Part shown: positions 26,405 through 34,755 of the stretch, piece after piece
How positions within the stretch are numbered: the first letter of the stretch is position 1
How the letters are laid out: every line of letters begins with the position of its first letter
From: CAYLNL01 sp964385175
Lineage (GTDB): Bacteria > Bacteroidota > Bacteroidia > Flavobacteriales > Flavobacteriaceae
NCBI GenBank assembly: GCA_964385175.1
Contig: CAYLNL010000005.1
Location: 122,142-186,141 of the forward strand
Length of the DNA: 64,000 bases
Direction: 5' to 3'
Notes under the pieces: model-generated
Database searches by the model: none
What the model saw: the letters and a program-made list of their open reading frames with translations, nothing else
What the model was told of the DNA's origin: nothing
Translations under genes and position numbers: made by a program

Positions 26405-27736
26405 ATGATTCGTATTTTTTTTCTACTACTAATTTCAGTTGTTTTAGGAACATGTTCGGGCAAGCGAAATGTGGTTCAAAGTAAACAAAAAACATTCCAA
26501 AATGCCCGTTATCAAACTGTTAAAATTTATGAAGCGGCTACCGGGGAGTTGGGACCCTGTGAACCGAGTATATACATAAGTCCTGCTGACCCTAATACTA
26601 TTGTGGCGGGTAGTGTTATTGATTTTATCCATATTTCGGCAGACGGTGGGCATACATGGCAAACAAAACGATTGTCTTCTTCTTTGGGTGTTTGGGGCGA
26701 CCCGTGTGTGGTTGCTGATAACGAAGGGGCTTTTTATTACTTTCACCTTTCGGATCCTGACGGAACAAACTGGCGAAGTAAAATGATATTAGACCGCATT
26801 GTGGTGCAGCGTTCCGATGATGGCGGAAATACATGGAGCGATGGGGTAGGCATTGGAAAAAACAGCCCTAAGCAACAAGACAAGGAGTGGGCTGCGGTGC
26901 ATCCTAAAACAGGGGCTTTGCATGTAGCGTGGACAGAGTTCGATAGGTATGGCAGCCATAACCCAGAAGACAAATCTCGCATTTTACTGGCTTCTTCTCA
27001 CGACAAGGGACATACGTGGAGCAAACCAATGGTTATAAGCGAGTTGGAGGGAAATAGTCAGGACAATGATGAAACGGTGGAAGGGGCGGTACCGGCTGTA
27101 GGTCGAGATGGAGAAATATATGTAACGTGGTCTTATAATGAGCATATATATTTTGACAAAAGCGTAAATAATGGGCATACCTGGCTTGCTAAGGATATAG
27201 TGGTAACAGACCAACCGGGAGGGTGGACATTTGAAATCCCCGGACTGGGCAGGTCTAATGGGATGCCGGTAACCTGCATAGACAACAGTAATAGCGAATA
27301 TGCCGGTACAATATATGTAAACTGGACAGACCAGCGAAACGGAACCGATAATACCGATGTTTTTATAGCTAAATCTATCGATGGAGGCGCTACGTGGAGC
27401 CCGCCTGTAAAAGTAAATACAGATACTACCCGCACTCACCAGTTTCTTACCTGGATGAGTATAGACCCTAAAACCGGGTATCTCTACGTGGTCTATTACG
27501 ATAGAAGTAGGTATCCTGATAATCGCACAGATGTAACCTTAGCCGTTTCATACGATGGAGGAGAACATTTTACTTCTAAAATTATTTCTGAACGCCCTTT
27601 TACCCCGGTACCCTCGGTTTTTTTTGGCGATTATAATAATATTCATGCTTTTAACGGAATTATACGCCCTGTATGGACGCATTATGAAAATGGTAAGTTG
27701 AGTATTTGGACAGCTTTGATTGATGAAAAGTTATAG
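26405..27736 (+). CDS. Sialidase-fold (BNR/Asp-box) lipoprotein
   Basis: 443 residues with lipobox VLGTCSG (Cys near residue 17). Six Asp-box repeats mark a six-bladed propeller: SADGGHTW (~78), SDDGGNTW (~136), SHDKGHTW (~198), SVNNGHTW (~253), SIDGGATW (~323) and SYDGGEHF (~381). The sialidase fold is clear; the arginine triad of true sialidases cannot be confirmed by eye, so it may be an exo-alpha-sialidase or a different glycan-binding/hydrolysing enzyme at the cell surface. It is divergent from DUF6702 by 15 bp. Confidence 0.82.
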   Translation: MIRIFFLLLISVVLGTCSGKRNVVQSKQKTFQNARYQTVKIYEAATGELGPCEPSIYISPADPNTIVAGSVIDFIHISADGGHTWQTKRLSSSLGVWGDPCVVADNEGAFYYFHLSDPDGTNWRSKMILDRIVVQRSDDGGNTWSDGVGIGKNSPKQQDKEWAAVHPKTGALHVAWTEFDRYGSHNPEDKSRILLASSHDKGHTWSKPMVISELEGNSQDNDETVEGAVPAVGRDGEIYVTWSYNEHIYFDKSVNNGHTWLAKDIVVTDQPGGWTFEIPGLGRSNGMPVTCIDNSNSEYAGTIYVNWTDQRNGTDNTDVFIAKSIDGGATWSPPVKVNTDTTRTHQFLTWMSIDPKTGYLYVVYYDRSRYPDNRTDVTLAVSYDGGEHFTSKIISERPFTPVPSVFFGDYNNIHAFNGIIRPVWTHYENGKLSIWTALIDEKL

Positions 27737-27760
27737 TGTATAAAAAATGATATGAGTGAA

Positions 27761-27796
27761 TGCCCTTACGCACGTGAGTCCACGCATGCGGGGGCA
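27761..27796. terminator. GC-rich imperfect hairpin between convergent genes
   Basis: An interrupted inverted repeat (TGCC.. / ..GGCA outer arm, CGC/GCG and GTG/CAC inner pairs, loop AGTC) is the only structured element in the 90 bp between the sialidase-like gene and the DUF3109 gene. There is no good U-tract, so the terminator call is weak. Confidence 0.3.
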
Positions 27797-27826
27797 AGGC
27801 TGTACACCTTCTTGTTGGCTGAGATT

Positions 27827-28408
27827 CTACAGATTAGTAGTACCACGAAATTCTGCGGCCACCCTATTTAGTTTATCATACCATTCCACCCCGAATTTTT
27901 GAATAAGAGCATCTTTCACAAATTCATATACCGGCACCTGCAACGTTTTTCCCAATGCACAAGCCTTATGGCAAATGCCCCATTGGTGATAGTTTACTGC
28001 GGTAAAACTTAAAAAATTTTGCAAGCGGATGGGATATAAATAACAGGAAATAGGTTTTCGCCAGTTAATAACCCCCGCCTGGTAGGCTTTTTCTATAGCG
28101 CAAGAAGCGATAGTATTCTCATCAAAAATAGCATACGCGCATTCTTTGCCTTTCACCAAAGGCGTTTCCCATTCTCCCTCCGCTCCCATAATAGCCACCC
28201 CCTGGTCTCGTATAGCGTCTGCACCTGCCTTGCTCAGAAAAGGCAGCAAATCATTATATATAGCCTCTAAAATAGAAACCTCACCCTCCTCTAAAGGAGC
28301 CCCGGCATCCCCTTCTACACAACAAGCTCCCTTACAGGCAGCCAGGTTGCATACAAATTCTTTTTCAAAAACATCTTCCGAAACAAGCGTATCACCTATA
28401 GCAATCAT
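27827..28408 (-). CDS. DUF3109 family protein
   Basis: 193 residues from the ATG at 28408. The frame extends to 28480 but the extra 24 residues do not fit the family start MIAIGDTLVSEDVFEKEF. The Cys-rich CNLAACKGACCVEGDAGAPL segment (about 20-39) and later CYLYPIR and GICHKAC indicate a metal or Fe-S site, characteristic of DUF3109. Function is unknown; the YkgJ-type Cys cluster is related. A TATCTTTG-type box (28413-28420, minus) sits almost at the start codon, which suggests a very short leader. Confidence 0.88.
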   Translation of the reverse strand: MIAIGDTLVSEDVFEKEFVCNLAACKGACCVEGDAGAPLEEGEVSILEAIYNDLLPFLSKAGADAIRDQGVAIMGAEGEWETPLVKGKECAYAIFDENTIASCAIEKAYQAGVINWRKPISCYLYPIRLQNFLSFTAVNYHQWGICHKACALGKTLQVPVYEFVKDALIQKFGVEWYDKLNRVAAEFRGTTNL

Positions 28409-28515
28409 TTCGCAAAGATAGCCTATCAGTGAGAAAACTTCTTTAAAACATATAGAAATTACAGGCAAAAATCGCCCCAATTCAGTATTTTTGCAGTGTA
28501 AAACCGTTACACGCT

Positions 28516-29088
28516 ATGAAACTTATTCTCAGGGAAATTCTAAGCGCCGGGATGATACTTTTTGCAGTGATAGACATTGTAGGCAGCCTCCCTATCGTGG
28601 TAGATCTGCGCGCCAAAGTAGGCCGCATACACTCTGGCAAAGCATCTATAATAGCAGGGTGCATCATGGTAGCTTTTTTATTTGTAGGAGAAGAAATTCT
28701 CAACCTCATAGGCATTGATGTAAATTCTTTCGCCGTAGCAGGTTCGCTCGTTATGTTTTTCCTCGCCCTGGAAATGATTTTAGGCATTTCGCTTTATAAA
28801 GATGATGCCCCCGAAACCGCCTCCATAGTTCCCTTAGCCTTTCCCTTAATAGCTGGCACAGGAACACTCACTTCCCTGCTTTCCCTGCGGGCAGAATATC
28901 GGGTAGAAAATATCATCATCGCCATTATTTTCAATATTATCTTTGTTTACTTAGTACTAAAATCATCTAAAAAAATTGAAAAACTATTAGGAAAATCTGG
29001 CTTAGGCGTCATTCGAAGAGTTTTTGGAATAGTGCTGTTAGCCATCGCCGTGAAACTATTCGCTAAGAATATTAATGGTTTATTTTAA
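28516..29088 (+). CDS. MarC family integral membrane protein
   Basis: 190 residues, six predicted transmembrane helices. DIVGSLPIVVDL (about 20-31) matches the family's first conserved segment, and PLAFPLIAGTGTLTSLLSL the central one. MarC/UPF0056 proteins are inner-membrane proteins of unsettled transport function; the early link to multiple antibiotic resistance in E. coli was not upheld. It starts a tight four-gene plus-strand run with the small membrane protein, the flavoprotein-like gene and the VOC protein. Confidence 0.9.
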   Translation: MKLILREILSAGMILFAVIDIVGSLPIVVDLRAKVGRIHSGKASIIAGCIMVAFLFVGEEILNLIGIDVNSFAVAGSLVMFFLALEMILGISLYKDDAPETASIVPLAFPLIAGTGTLTSLLSLRAEYRVENIIIAIIFNIIFVYLVLKSSKKIEKLLGKSGLGVIRRVFGIVLLAIAVKLFAKNINGLF

Positions 29089-29098
29089 AAAAATCTAT

Positions 29099-29311
29099 AT
29101 GAAATATGTCCGAATCGCTCTCATAGCAGTAGCCGTATGCCTCATAATCTATAATAGCACCCTGCTAAACAAAAATAACCCTTTAGAAGGAGATAGTTTA
29201 GTAGCCATGATAGGAATTATTTCTGCGCTTTGTGCACTGCTGTTGCTTTTAATTGTAATGCTTTCTAAAAAAATAGAACGAAAAACTAAAAACCCGCACA
29301 ACCATGTTTGA
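29099..29311 (+). CDS. Small two-helix membrane protein
   Basis: 70 residues from the ATG at 29099 (MKYVRIALIAVAVCLIIYN). An earlier ATG at 29075 overlaps marC and would add FKKIYMK, so the later start is preferred. Two hydrophobic helices (about 5-20 and 36-55) are separated by a polar loop, and the end is basic (SKKIERKTKNPH). No family recognised. It overlaps the next gene's start by 8 bp. Confidence 0.65.
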   Translation: MKYVRIALIAVAVCLIIYNSTLLNKNNPLEGDSLVAMIGIISALCALLLLLIVMLSKKIERKTKNPHNHV

Positions 29312-29909
29312 TGCATTTATTATCGGGGGCGGGGTAGCAGGGATGCAATGCGCCCTCATATTAGGTTCTGCCCATGCTAAACCAGTTACCCGCGATAAAA
29401 AAATAGCCCTGCTATTCCATCAAAAAAACTCCCAGCTTCAATCAGCATTGCTTAATAATGCGCTGGGAATAGCGCCCGGAACCACCGGGGCAAAACTCAT
29501 GGAAACAGGTAAAGAGCAACTCATAGCCTTATACCCGCATATAACCTTGCTGGAAGGCGAAAAAGCCCTTGCTCTTACCGGTAAGGCGGGAAATTTTACA
29601 ATTACTACCCAAACTACTTCTTATACTGCTGCCATTGTAGTGGTGGCGGTAGGCCATACTAAATTTTTTACTATTGAAGGGTTAACCCAATACATAGAGC
29701 CTCATGCAGAAACCGACCCGGCAAAAGAACGCATCCAACTTAGAAACACCCGGCACCTGGTAACCAAAGGAATATATGTAGCCGGAACGCTGGCAGGTTG
29801 GCGAAGCCAATTTGCCATAGCCGCCGGTAGCGGCGCCCAGGTGGCAACTGATATTTTAACGCTGTGGAACGGAGGCGCGCATACCCATGTACACGATAGC
29901 GTTGCATAG
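29304..29909 (+). CDS. Short thioredoxin-reductase-like flavoprotein without redox cysteines
   Basis: 201 residues. The N-terminal GGGVAGMQCA (7-16) is an FAD-type GxGxxG motif, and GIYVAGTLAGWRSQFAIAAGSGAQVA at the end matches the FAD-contacting C-terminal motif of thioredoxin reductase-like proteins (pieces: GIYVAG, AAGSGAQVA). The whole NADPH-binding domain with its CxxC is missing, so this is a single-domain minimal version rather than a TrxR. It may bind a flavin or act with a partner. It overlaps the previous small gene by 8 bp. Confidence 0.7.
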   Translation: MFDAFIIGGGVAGMQCALILGSAHAKPVTRDKKIALLFHQKNSQLQSALLNNALGIAPGTTGAKLMETGKEQLIALYPHITLLEGEKALALTGKAGNFTITTQTTSYTAAIVVVAVGHTKFFTIEGLTQYIEPHAETDPAKERIQLRNTRHLVTKGIYVAGTLAGWRSQFAIAAGSGAQVATDILTLWNGGAHTHVHDSVA

Positions 29910-29953
29910 AACAAATGATTTTTTTATAAATACTAACCCTATATAAACTAACT

Positions 29954-30367
29954 ATGAAACGAGTAACAAGTATCGGGGGCATCTTTTTTAAGTGTAAAGA
30001 ACCCCAAAAAGTAAAAGAATGGTATAAAACACACCTGGGCTTTGAGATGGATAGCTATGGAACTAGTTTTGAATGGCGGCAGGCAGAAGATGAAACTAAG
30101 AAAGGATATACAACCTGGAGCCCTTTCCCCGAAACTACAAATTATTTTGCCCCTTCTGCAAAAGAGTTTATGATAAATTACCGCGTAGAAAATTTAGAAA
30201 CGCTGGTAACCGAGCTCAAAAAGGAAGGCGTGGTTGTTTTAGATGAAATAGAAACTTTTGAATACGGCAAATTTGTTCATATCTTAGACGTAGAGGGAAA
30301 TAAGATTGAATTATGGGAGCCCAATGACGAAGAATATGATAAAATAGTAGAGGCGAGGACGAGATAG
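29954..30367 (+). CDS. VOC (glyoxalase/bleomycin-resistance) family protein
   Basis: 137 residues, one VOC module. The two beta-alpha-beta-beta-beta units start with GGIFFKCKEPQKVKEWYKTHLGFE and continue with MINYRVENLETLVTELKKEGV. Candidate metal ligands are limited (Glu in KIELWEP near the end), so enzyme activity versus ligand binding is open. It follows the flavoprotein-like gene by 44 bp. The stop at 30367 is only 12 bp from the point where a convergent GIY-YIG gene loses its conserved end. Confidence 0.88.
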   Translation: MKRVTSIGGIFFKCKEPQKVKEWYKTHLGFEMDSYGTSFEWRQAEDETKKGYTTWSPFPETTNYFAPSAKEFMINYRVENLETLVTELKKEGVVVLDEIETFEYGKFVHILDVEGNKIELWEPNDEEYDKIVEARTR

Positions 30368-30567
30368 GAGAAAATCGTTTCCCGTGCATAAGCCAACCGT
30401 TTATCAGGAAAATACTCAGAATAAACCACCAGCCAGTCATTAGCTCTCCCTGTAAAACCCCTATGCTGGCTGCAATGTTTTCGTAAACGTTCAGTCAATT
30501 CACTACAAGTATGCCCTACATAGAATCTATCTAACTGTTTAGAATATAAAATATAGAAACTACACAT
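30277..30567 (-). pseudogene. GIY-YIG nuclease domain gene, C-terminus lost
   Basis: From the ATG at 30567, residues 1-63 are a normal small GIY-YIG protein of the Bacteroidota type: SFYILYS and RFYVGHT (the GIY..YIG pair), RLRKH, FTGRANDW and AYARE with the catalytic Glu. After residue 63 (about 30379) the expected REIKxWKS ending is replaced by unrelated residues that run antisense into the VOC gene to a stop near 30277. The longer frame to 30642 is only antisense of tRNA-Val and was not used. It is likely a truncated gene; a short active nuclease cannot be fully excluded. Confidence 0.7.
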
Positions 30568-30612
30568 ACTACCTGAAATAAAAAACCCCAGCGCATACTG
30601 AGGCTTTCGTAG

Positions 30613-30687
30613 TGGGCGAAGAGGGATTCGAACCCCCGACATTCTGCTTGTAAGGCAGACGCTCTGAACCAGCTGAGCTATTCGCCC
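30613..30687 (-). tRNA. tRNA-Val (anticodon TAC)
   Basis: 75 nt: acceptor GGGCGAA/TTCGCCC, D-arm GCTC-AGCTGGTTCA-GAGC, anticodon stem TCTGC/GCAGA around CTTACAA (anticodon TAC), T-arm GGGGG-TTCGAAT-CCCTC, discriminator A. Small GIY-YIG genes are often found by tRNA genes in this phylum. Confidence 0.97.
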
Positions 30688-30754
30688 TTATTATTTAATA
30701 ATAAGGCTGCAAATATAAGACGTTTTTTTTAACTACCAACGAAAAATAAAAAAA

Positions 30755-31966
30755 TCAAACCACCTCTGCCACAACAAAAGTGCTGCCTCCTATATAAATA
30801 AAATCTTTTTTGGAAGCCGCCCGCAAGGCTGCCCGGTAGGCCCCATTCACCGAAATATAGGCTTTCCCTGTTAAGCCGGCAGTCATAGCCCTTTCTTTCA
30901 ACTCCTTCGCATCTAACCCCCTGGGAACATTAGGGCAACAAAAATAATAAGTTGCATAATCTGGTAAAATCGGTGCAATACGCCCCCAATCTTTATCTTT
31001 TACCATCCCAAACACAACATGAAGTTTTTCGAAAGATGCTTCTTTAATTTGAGCGAATACCATTTCTAACCCCTCCCGGTTGTGCGCCGTATCGCAAATA
31101 ACCATTGGGGTGCTTTTTAGCTGCTGCCAGCGCCCCTGCAAACCAGTGTTAGCAGCTATGTGTAACAATCCTTTTTGAAGGTGATTTTCGGCAATAACAA
31201 ATCCTTTCAGTTCTTTAAGAGCGGCCACCACACCCTTCATGTTTTTCGCTTGATAGCCGCCTTTCAGGTCAGTCTCATATATTGTTGTAATGCTTTGAGA
31301 AGCCACAACTAAGGGCGACTGGCGTTGCGCTGCCATTTCCGAAAAAACCGGGAACGTTTCTTCCTGGTATTCACTCACCACCACCGGCACCCCCGGTTTT
31401 ATAATGCCCGCCTTTTCAAACGCAATCTTCGGCAAGGTGTCGCCCAATATATCCGTATGGTCATAGCCAATATTGGTGATAACAGAAACCTCAGGAATAA
31501 TGATATTGGTAGAATCTAACCGCCCGCCTAAACCCACCTCTATCACTGCGATATCTACTTTCTGCGAAGCGAAATAGGCGAATGCCATGCCCACCGTCAT
31601 TTCAAAAAACGACAACTGCTGTTCTTCCAAAAAAGAGTAGTGTTGCGCTATAAACTCTACCACAAACCCACGGCTCACCTTTTTTCCATTTATGCGTATT
31701 CGTTCCCGGAAATCCCGCAAATGAGGCGATGTATAGAGCCCTACTTTGTAGCCCGCCTCCTGCAAAACAGAAGCCAGCGCATGACTGGTAGAACCTTTTC
31801 CGTTAGTGCCGCCTACATGGATACTTTTAAATTGTTTTTCCGGGCGCCCCAAATAAGTAGAAAAAGCCAGAATATTATCCAACTTATCCCTATAGGCACT
31901 TTTCCCTATACGCTGGTACATGGGCAGATGGGCATACATCCACCGGAGGGTTTCTAAATACGTCAT
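30755..31966 (-). CDS. folC: Folylpolyglutamate synthase / dihydrofolate synthase
   Basis: 403 residues. The Mur-ligase type ATP motif GGTNGKGSTSHA (about 52-63) and the VGLGGRLDSTN (about 144-154) and NIGYDHTDILG segments are signatures of FolC. DTAHNREG marks the C-terminal domain. It adds L-glutamate to dihydropteroate and folates using ATP in the cytoplasm. It is monocistronic or with nhaD upstream (70-bp gap), read on the minus strand. Confidence 0.95.
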   Translation of the reverse strand: MTYLETLRWMYAHLPMYQRIGKSAYRDKLDNILAFSTYLGRPEKQFKSIHVGGTNGKGSTSHALASVLQEAGYKVGLYTSPHLRDFRERIRINGKKVSRGFVVEFIAQHYSFLEEQQLSFFEMTVGMAFAYFASQKVDIAVIEVGLGGRLDSTNIIIPEVSVITNIGYDHTDILGDTLPKIAFEKAGIIKPGVPVVVSEYQEETFPVFSEMAAQRQSPLVVASQSITTIYETDLKGGYQAKNMKGVVAALKELKGFVIAENHLQKGLLHIAANTGLQGRWQQLKSTPMVICDTAHNREGLEMVFAQIKEASFEKLHVVFGMVKDKDWGRIAPILPDYATYYFCCPNVPRGLDAKELKERAMTAGLTGKAYISVNGAYRAALRAASKKDFIYIGGSTFVVAEVV

Positions 31967-32036
31967 AAGAGAAACAATAGGTTTTTTCTCAAAGTAGGAG
32001 AGGTTTTAATGTAAGGAAAGGCTGGGTTATATCATA

Positions 32037-33372
32037 TTACACATTCAATACAAAGTCTCTCAACAGTATAAATGAGATAACGCCCGCCAAAAAGCCCACA
32101 AGCGCCAGTATCCCGATTTTTTTTAAATACCAGAAAAAGTCTATTTTTTCCATCCCCATAGCTACCACCCCTGCAGCAGAACCTATAACGAGTATACTAC
32201 CCCCAGTTCCGGCGGAAAAAGCTATAAAATGCCAAAGCGGGTTATCTAAAGGCTCGGAAAACATGCCCATACTGGCTGCTACCAGCGGAACATTGTCTAT
32301 TACCGCCGAACTAAACCCAAGAATAGTTACCACTATGTCTGAGTTGGGAATAATTTTATCTAAGTTTTCTGCAAAATGGAAAAGCATACCTAAAGATTCT
32401 AAAGACGCCACCGCCATGAGAATTCCTAAAAAGAACAGCACACTGGGCAATTCTATTTTAGACAGGGAATGATGCACAGGACCCCGATGAGAAGTAGTTT
32501 CAGTTCCCTCGGCCAGGTTGGAAACGCTGAATTTAGAACGGCTATATATTTCGGCGAAAGTAGCTACAATAGCCAGCGAAAGCATCATGCCCACATAAGG
32601 GGGCAGGTGTGTAAGCGTTTTAAAAATAGGAACGAATATAATGGTGATTAAGCCCAGGTAGAGCATAGTAGCCCCATGTTTTGATTTAGACGCTTCCTCT
32701 TTTTTTAGAGTAGTTGCTATTTCACCTCTAAAAATTTTCATCCGCGAAGCTATCAAAGTAGGTACTAAGGCACAGAAAACAGAGGGTATAAAAACATGTT
32801 CCATCAAAACAGCAGCAGTTACTTTTTTATCTATCCACAGCATGGTAGTGGTAACGTCTCCTATAGGAGACCAGGCGCCCCCCCGCATTAGCGGCAATAA
32901 CAATAATACCCGCAAACCAAAGACGAGTGTTTCGGTCTGAGATAACTTTTTGAAGTATGGTGATGAGGACAATAGTGGTAGTGAGATTGTCTATAATAGA
33001 CGATAGAATAAACGCCATAATAGAAAAAAGCCACAGGAGTTTTCGTTTGCTGCGGGTTCTCACAAAGTTTTTTATGGTAGAGAATCCATCAAAATAATCT
33101 ACAATTTCCACAATCGTCATGGCACCTATTAAAAACACGAGTATTTCAGCTGTTTTACCTAAGTGATGAAGCAGAATATCTTCCATGTGAGCGGGCTCCA
33201 GCTCACGGAGTTCGGCATTCACCTCAAAGACATTGAGATGACCCAACGCCACGATAGCCCACATAAAAGCCATCATAGCGAGCGCCGGAATCAACTTATC
33301 GGTTCTTAGATTATGCTCTAAAGCGATAGCTAAATACCCTACGATAAACAAGATAACAATAATAGTTTCCAT
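32037..33372 (-). pseudogene. nhaD: NhaD-type Na+/H+ antiporter, split by one-base frameshift at a G7 run
   Basis: Two overlapping frames make one protein. Frame one from 33372 gives about 165 residues ending correctly at FAGIIVIAANAGG; the partner frame to 32037 continues with AWSPIGDVTTTMLWI, the next conserved piece of NhaD. The join is at C7 on the plus strand (32878-32884, G7 on the coding strand); removing one G restores a ~445-residue protein with the expected dozen membrane helices. NhaD exports Na+ or Li+ in exchange for protons. Possible explanations are a sequencing or assembly indel, a real mutation, or slippage-mediated phase variation. The upstream neighbour is an amino-acid dehydrogenase 16 bp away, so the pair is an operon. 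Confidence 0.88.
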
Positions 33373-33388
33373 TTGTCTTAAAGAATTT

Positions 33389-34615
33389 TTAAATTAATTG
33401 TTTCAACGCTATCTCAAAAGCGGTTTTACTAATATGGGTAGTGGAAGGATTTTGCTCAAAAATTGTAGCCAACGCCCGTTGTATAGTTTGAGAAGTATCT
33501 GCAAAAATAGTTTCATCTTGTATTTCCACTCGTTTTTCCATAAAATAGGCAAATACGCGCGCCATGCCACAATTAGAAATAAAATCGGGGATGAGGCTTA
33601 CCTGGGTATCGGTATATTCCATGATAGGCCCAAAAAAAGTTTCCCTATCAGCAAAAGGCACGTTAGCGCCACAAGATATAACCTCTAACCCGGTGGCTAT
33701 TAAACTGGCAATTTGTTCCTGGGTAATGAGTCTGGAGGCAGCGCACGGCGCTAATATTTCGGCAGGGAGTTTCCAGATACGCTGGTTCATCTCCTCAAAA
33801 GGAATCAGAGTCTCAGCATACAGCACATTCGCTTTTTTCTGAAGAAACAAGGTTTGCACCTCACTAAAAGAAAAACCGGTTTCTTTTATAACGCCTCCCC
33901 GCGCATCCATAATACCCACAATGCAGGCGCCCATTTGCGCTAGGTAGTAAGCTGCCGCAGCGCCTACATTCCCAAATCCCTGAACGATGGCGCGCTTGCC
34001 AGCCACCATAGCACCACGCAATTGATAGTAATGCCGCACAGCCTCAGCCACTCCATAGCCAGTAATCATGTCGGCAACCGTATATTTTTTCTCGCCTGCA
34101 GGCGTATAGCGGTTATCTTCTATTCTTTTAATAACGCCCTGGCGGAGTTGACCGATACGATTGATTTTATCGGCTTCAGTAGGCTTAAAATGTCCGTTGA
34201 AAACACCTTCCTGCGGATGCCATACCCCACAATCTTCTGTGATGGGGATTACCTCGTGAATTTCATCTACGTTCAGGTCGCCGCCCGTCCCATAATAGGT
34301 TTTCAGCAGCGGCGACACCGCTTTGAACCAGCGTTCCAGCACACCTCTTTTCCGTGGGTCGGCAGGGTCAAAATTGATGCCCGATTTGGCGCCGCCAATG
34401 GCGGGACCAGACACAGTGAATTTTACTTCCATGGTTTTGGCAAGAGAAGTTACCTCGCCAATATCTAAGCCTTTGCGCATGCGCGTGCCGCCGCCAGCAG
34501 CGCCTCCACGCAGGGAATTGATAACCGTCCAGCCTTCGGCTTCGGTTTCGGGGTCTTTCCAGTTGAAAATAATTTCGGGAGGTTTTTGCTCGTATTGTTT
34601 GAGTAAATGTTTCAT
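33389..34615 (-). CDS. Glu/Leu/Phe/Val family amino-acid dehydrogenase
   Basis: 408 residues. The substrate domain contains GGAAGGGTRM and GPAIGGAKSGI with the catalytic Lys in the AKSGI segment, and the cofactor domain has GFGNVGAAAAYYL. It oxidatively deaminates an amino acid to the 2-oxo acid with NAD(P). Residue pattern is closer to a divergent Glu/Leu-type dehydrogenase group common in Flavobacteriia than to canonical gdhA, so the substrate is left open. It lies immediately upstream of nhaD on the same strand, suggesting a shared response, possibly osmolyte or ammonium related. Confidence 0.85.
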   Translation of the reverse strand: MKHLLKQYEQKPPEIIFNWKDPETEAEGWTVINSLRGGAAGGGTRMRKGLDIGEVTSLAKTMEVKFTVSGPAIGGAKSGINFDPADPRKRGVLERWFKAVSPLLKTYYGTGGDLNVDEIHEVIPITEDCGVWHPQEGVFNGHFKPTEADKINRIGQLRQGVIKRIEDNRYTPAGEKKYTVADMITGYGVAEAVRHYYQLRGAMVAGKRAIVQGFGNVGAAAAYYLAQMGACIVGIMDARGGVIKETGFSFSEVQTLFLQKKANVLYAETLIPFEEMNQRIWKLPAEILAPCAASRLITQEQIASLIATGLEVISCGANVPFADRETFFGPIMEYTDTQVSLIPDFISNCGMARVFAYFMEKRVEIQDETIFADTSQTIQRALATIFEQNPSTTHISKTAFEIALKQLI

Positions 34616-34755
34616 TATTTTTTACGGCTATGGATGACAAATATATAAAAACTAACTTTTTGTACGGTCTGTTTCTTACAAAGACGCTAAGCCGCAAAGT
34701 TCTATACTTATGGTGAATGGTGTTTTTTATCTTCTTATGCCAAAATTAACTTAGG

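Noticed and set aside
30216..30440. Alternative reading frame overlapping the GIY-YIG gene end
   Set aside because: Checked as a possible frameshift rescue of the GIY-YIG C-terminus; it does not contain the expected REIK-type ending and is antisense to the VOC gene.
30568..30642. N-terminal extension of the GIY-YIG frame
   Set aside because: The extra residues are antisense of tRNA-Val, a known source of false extensions.
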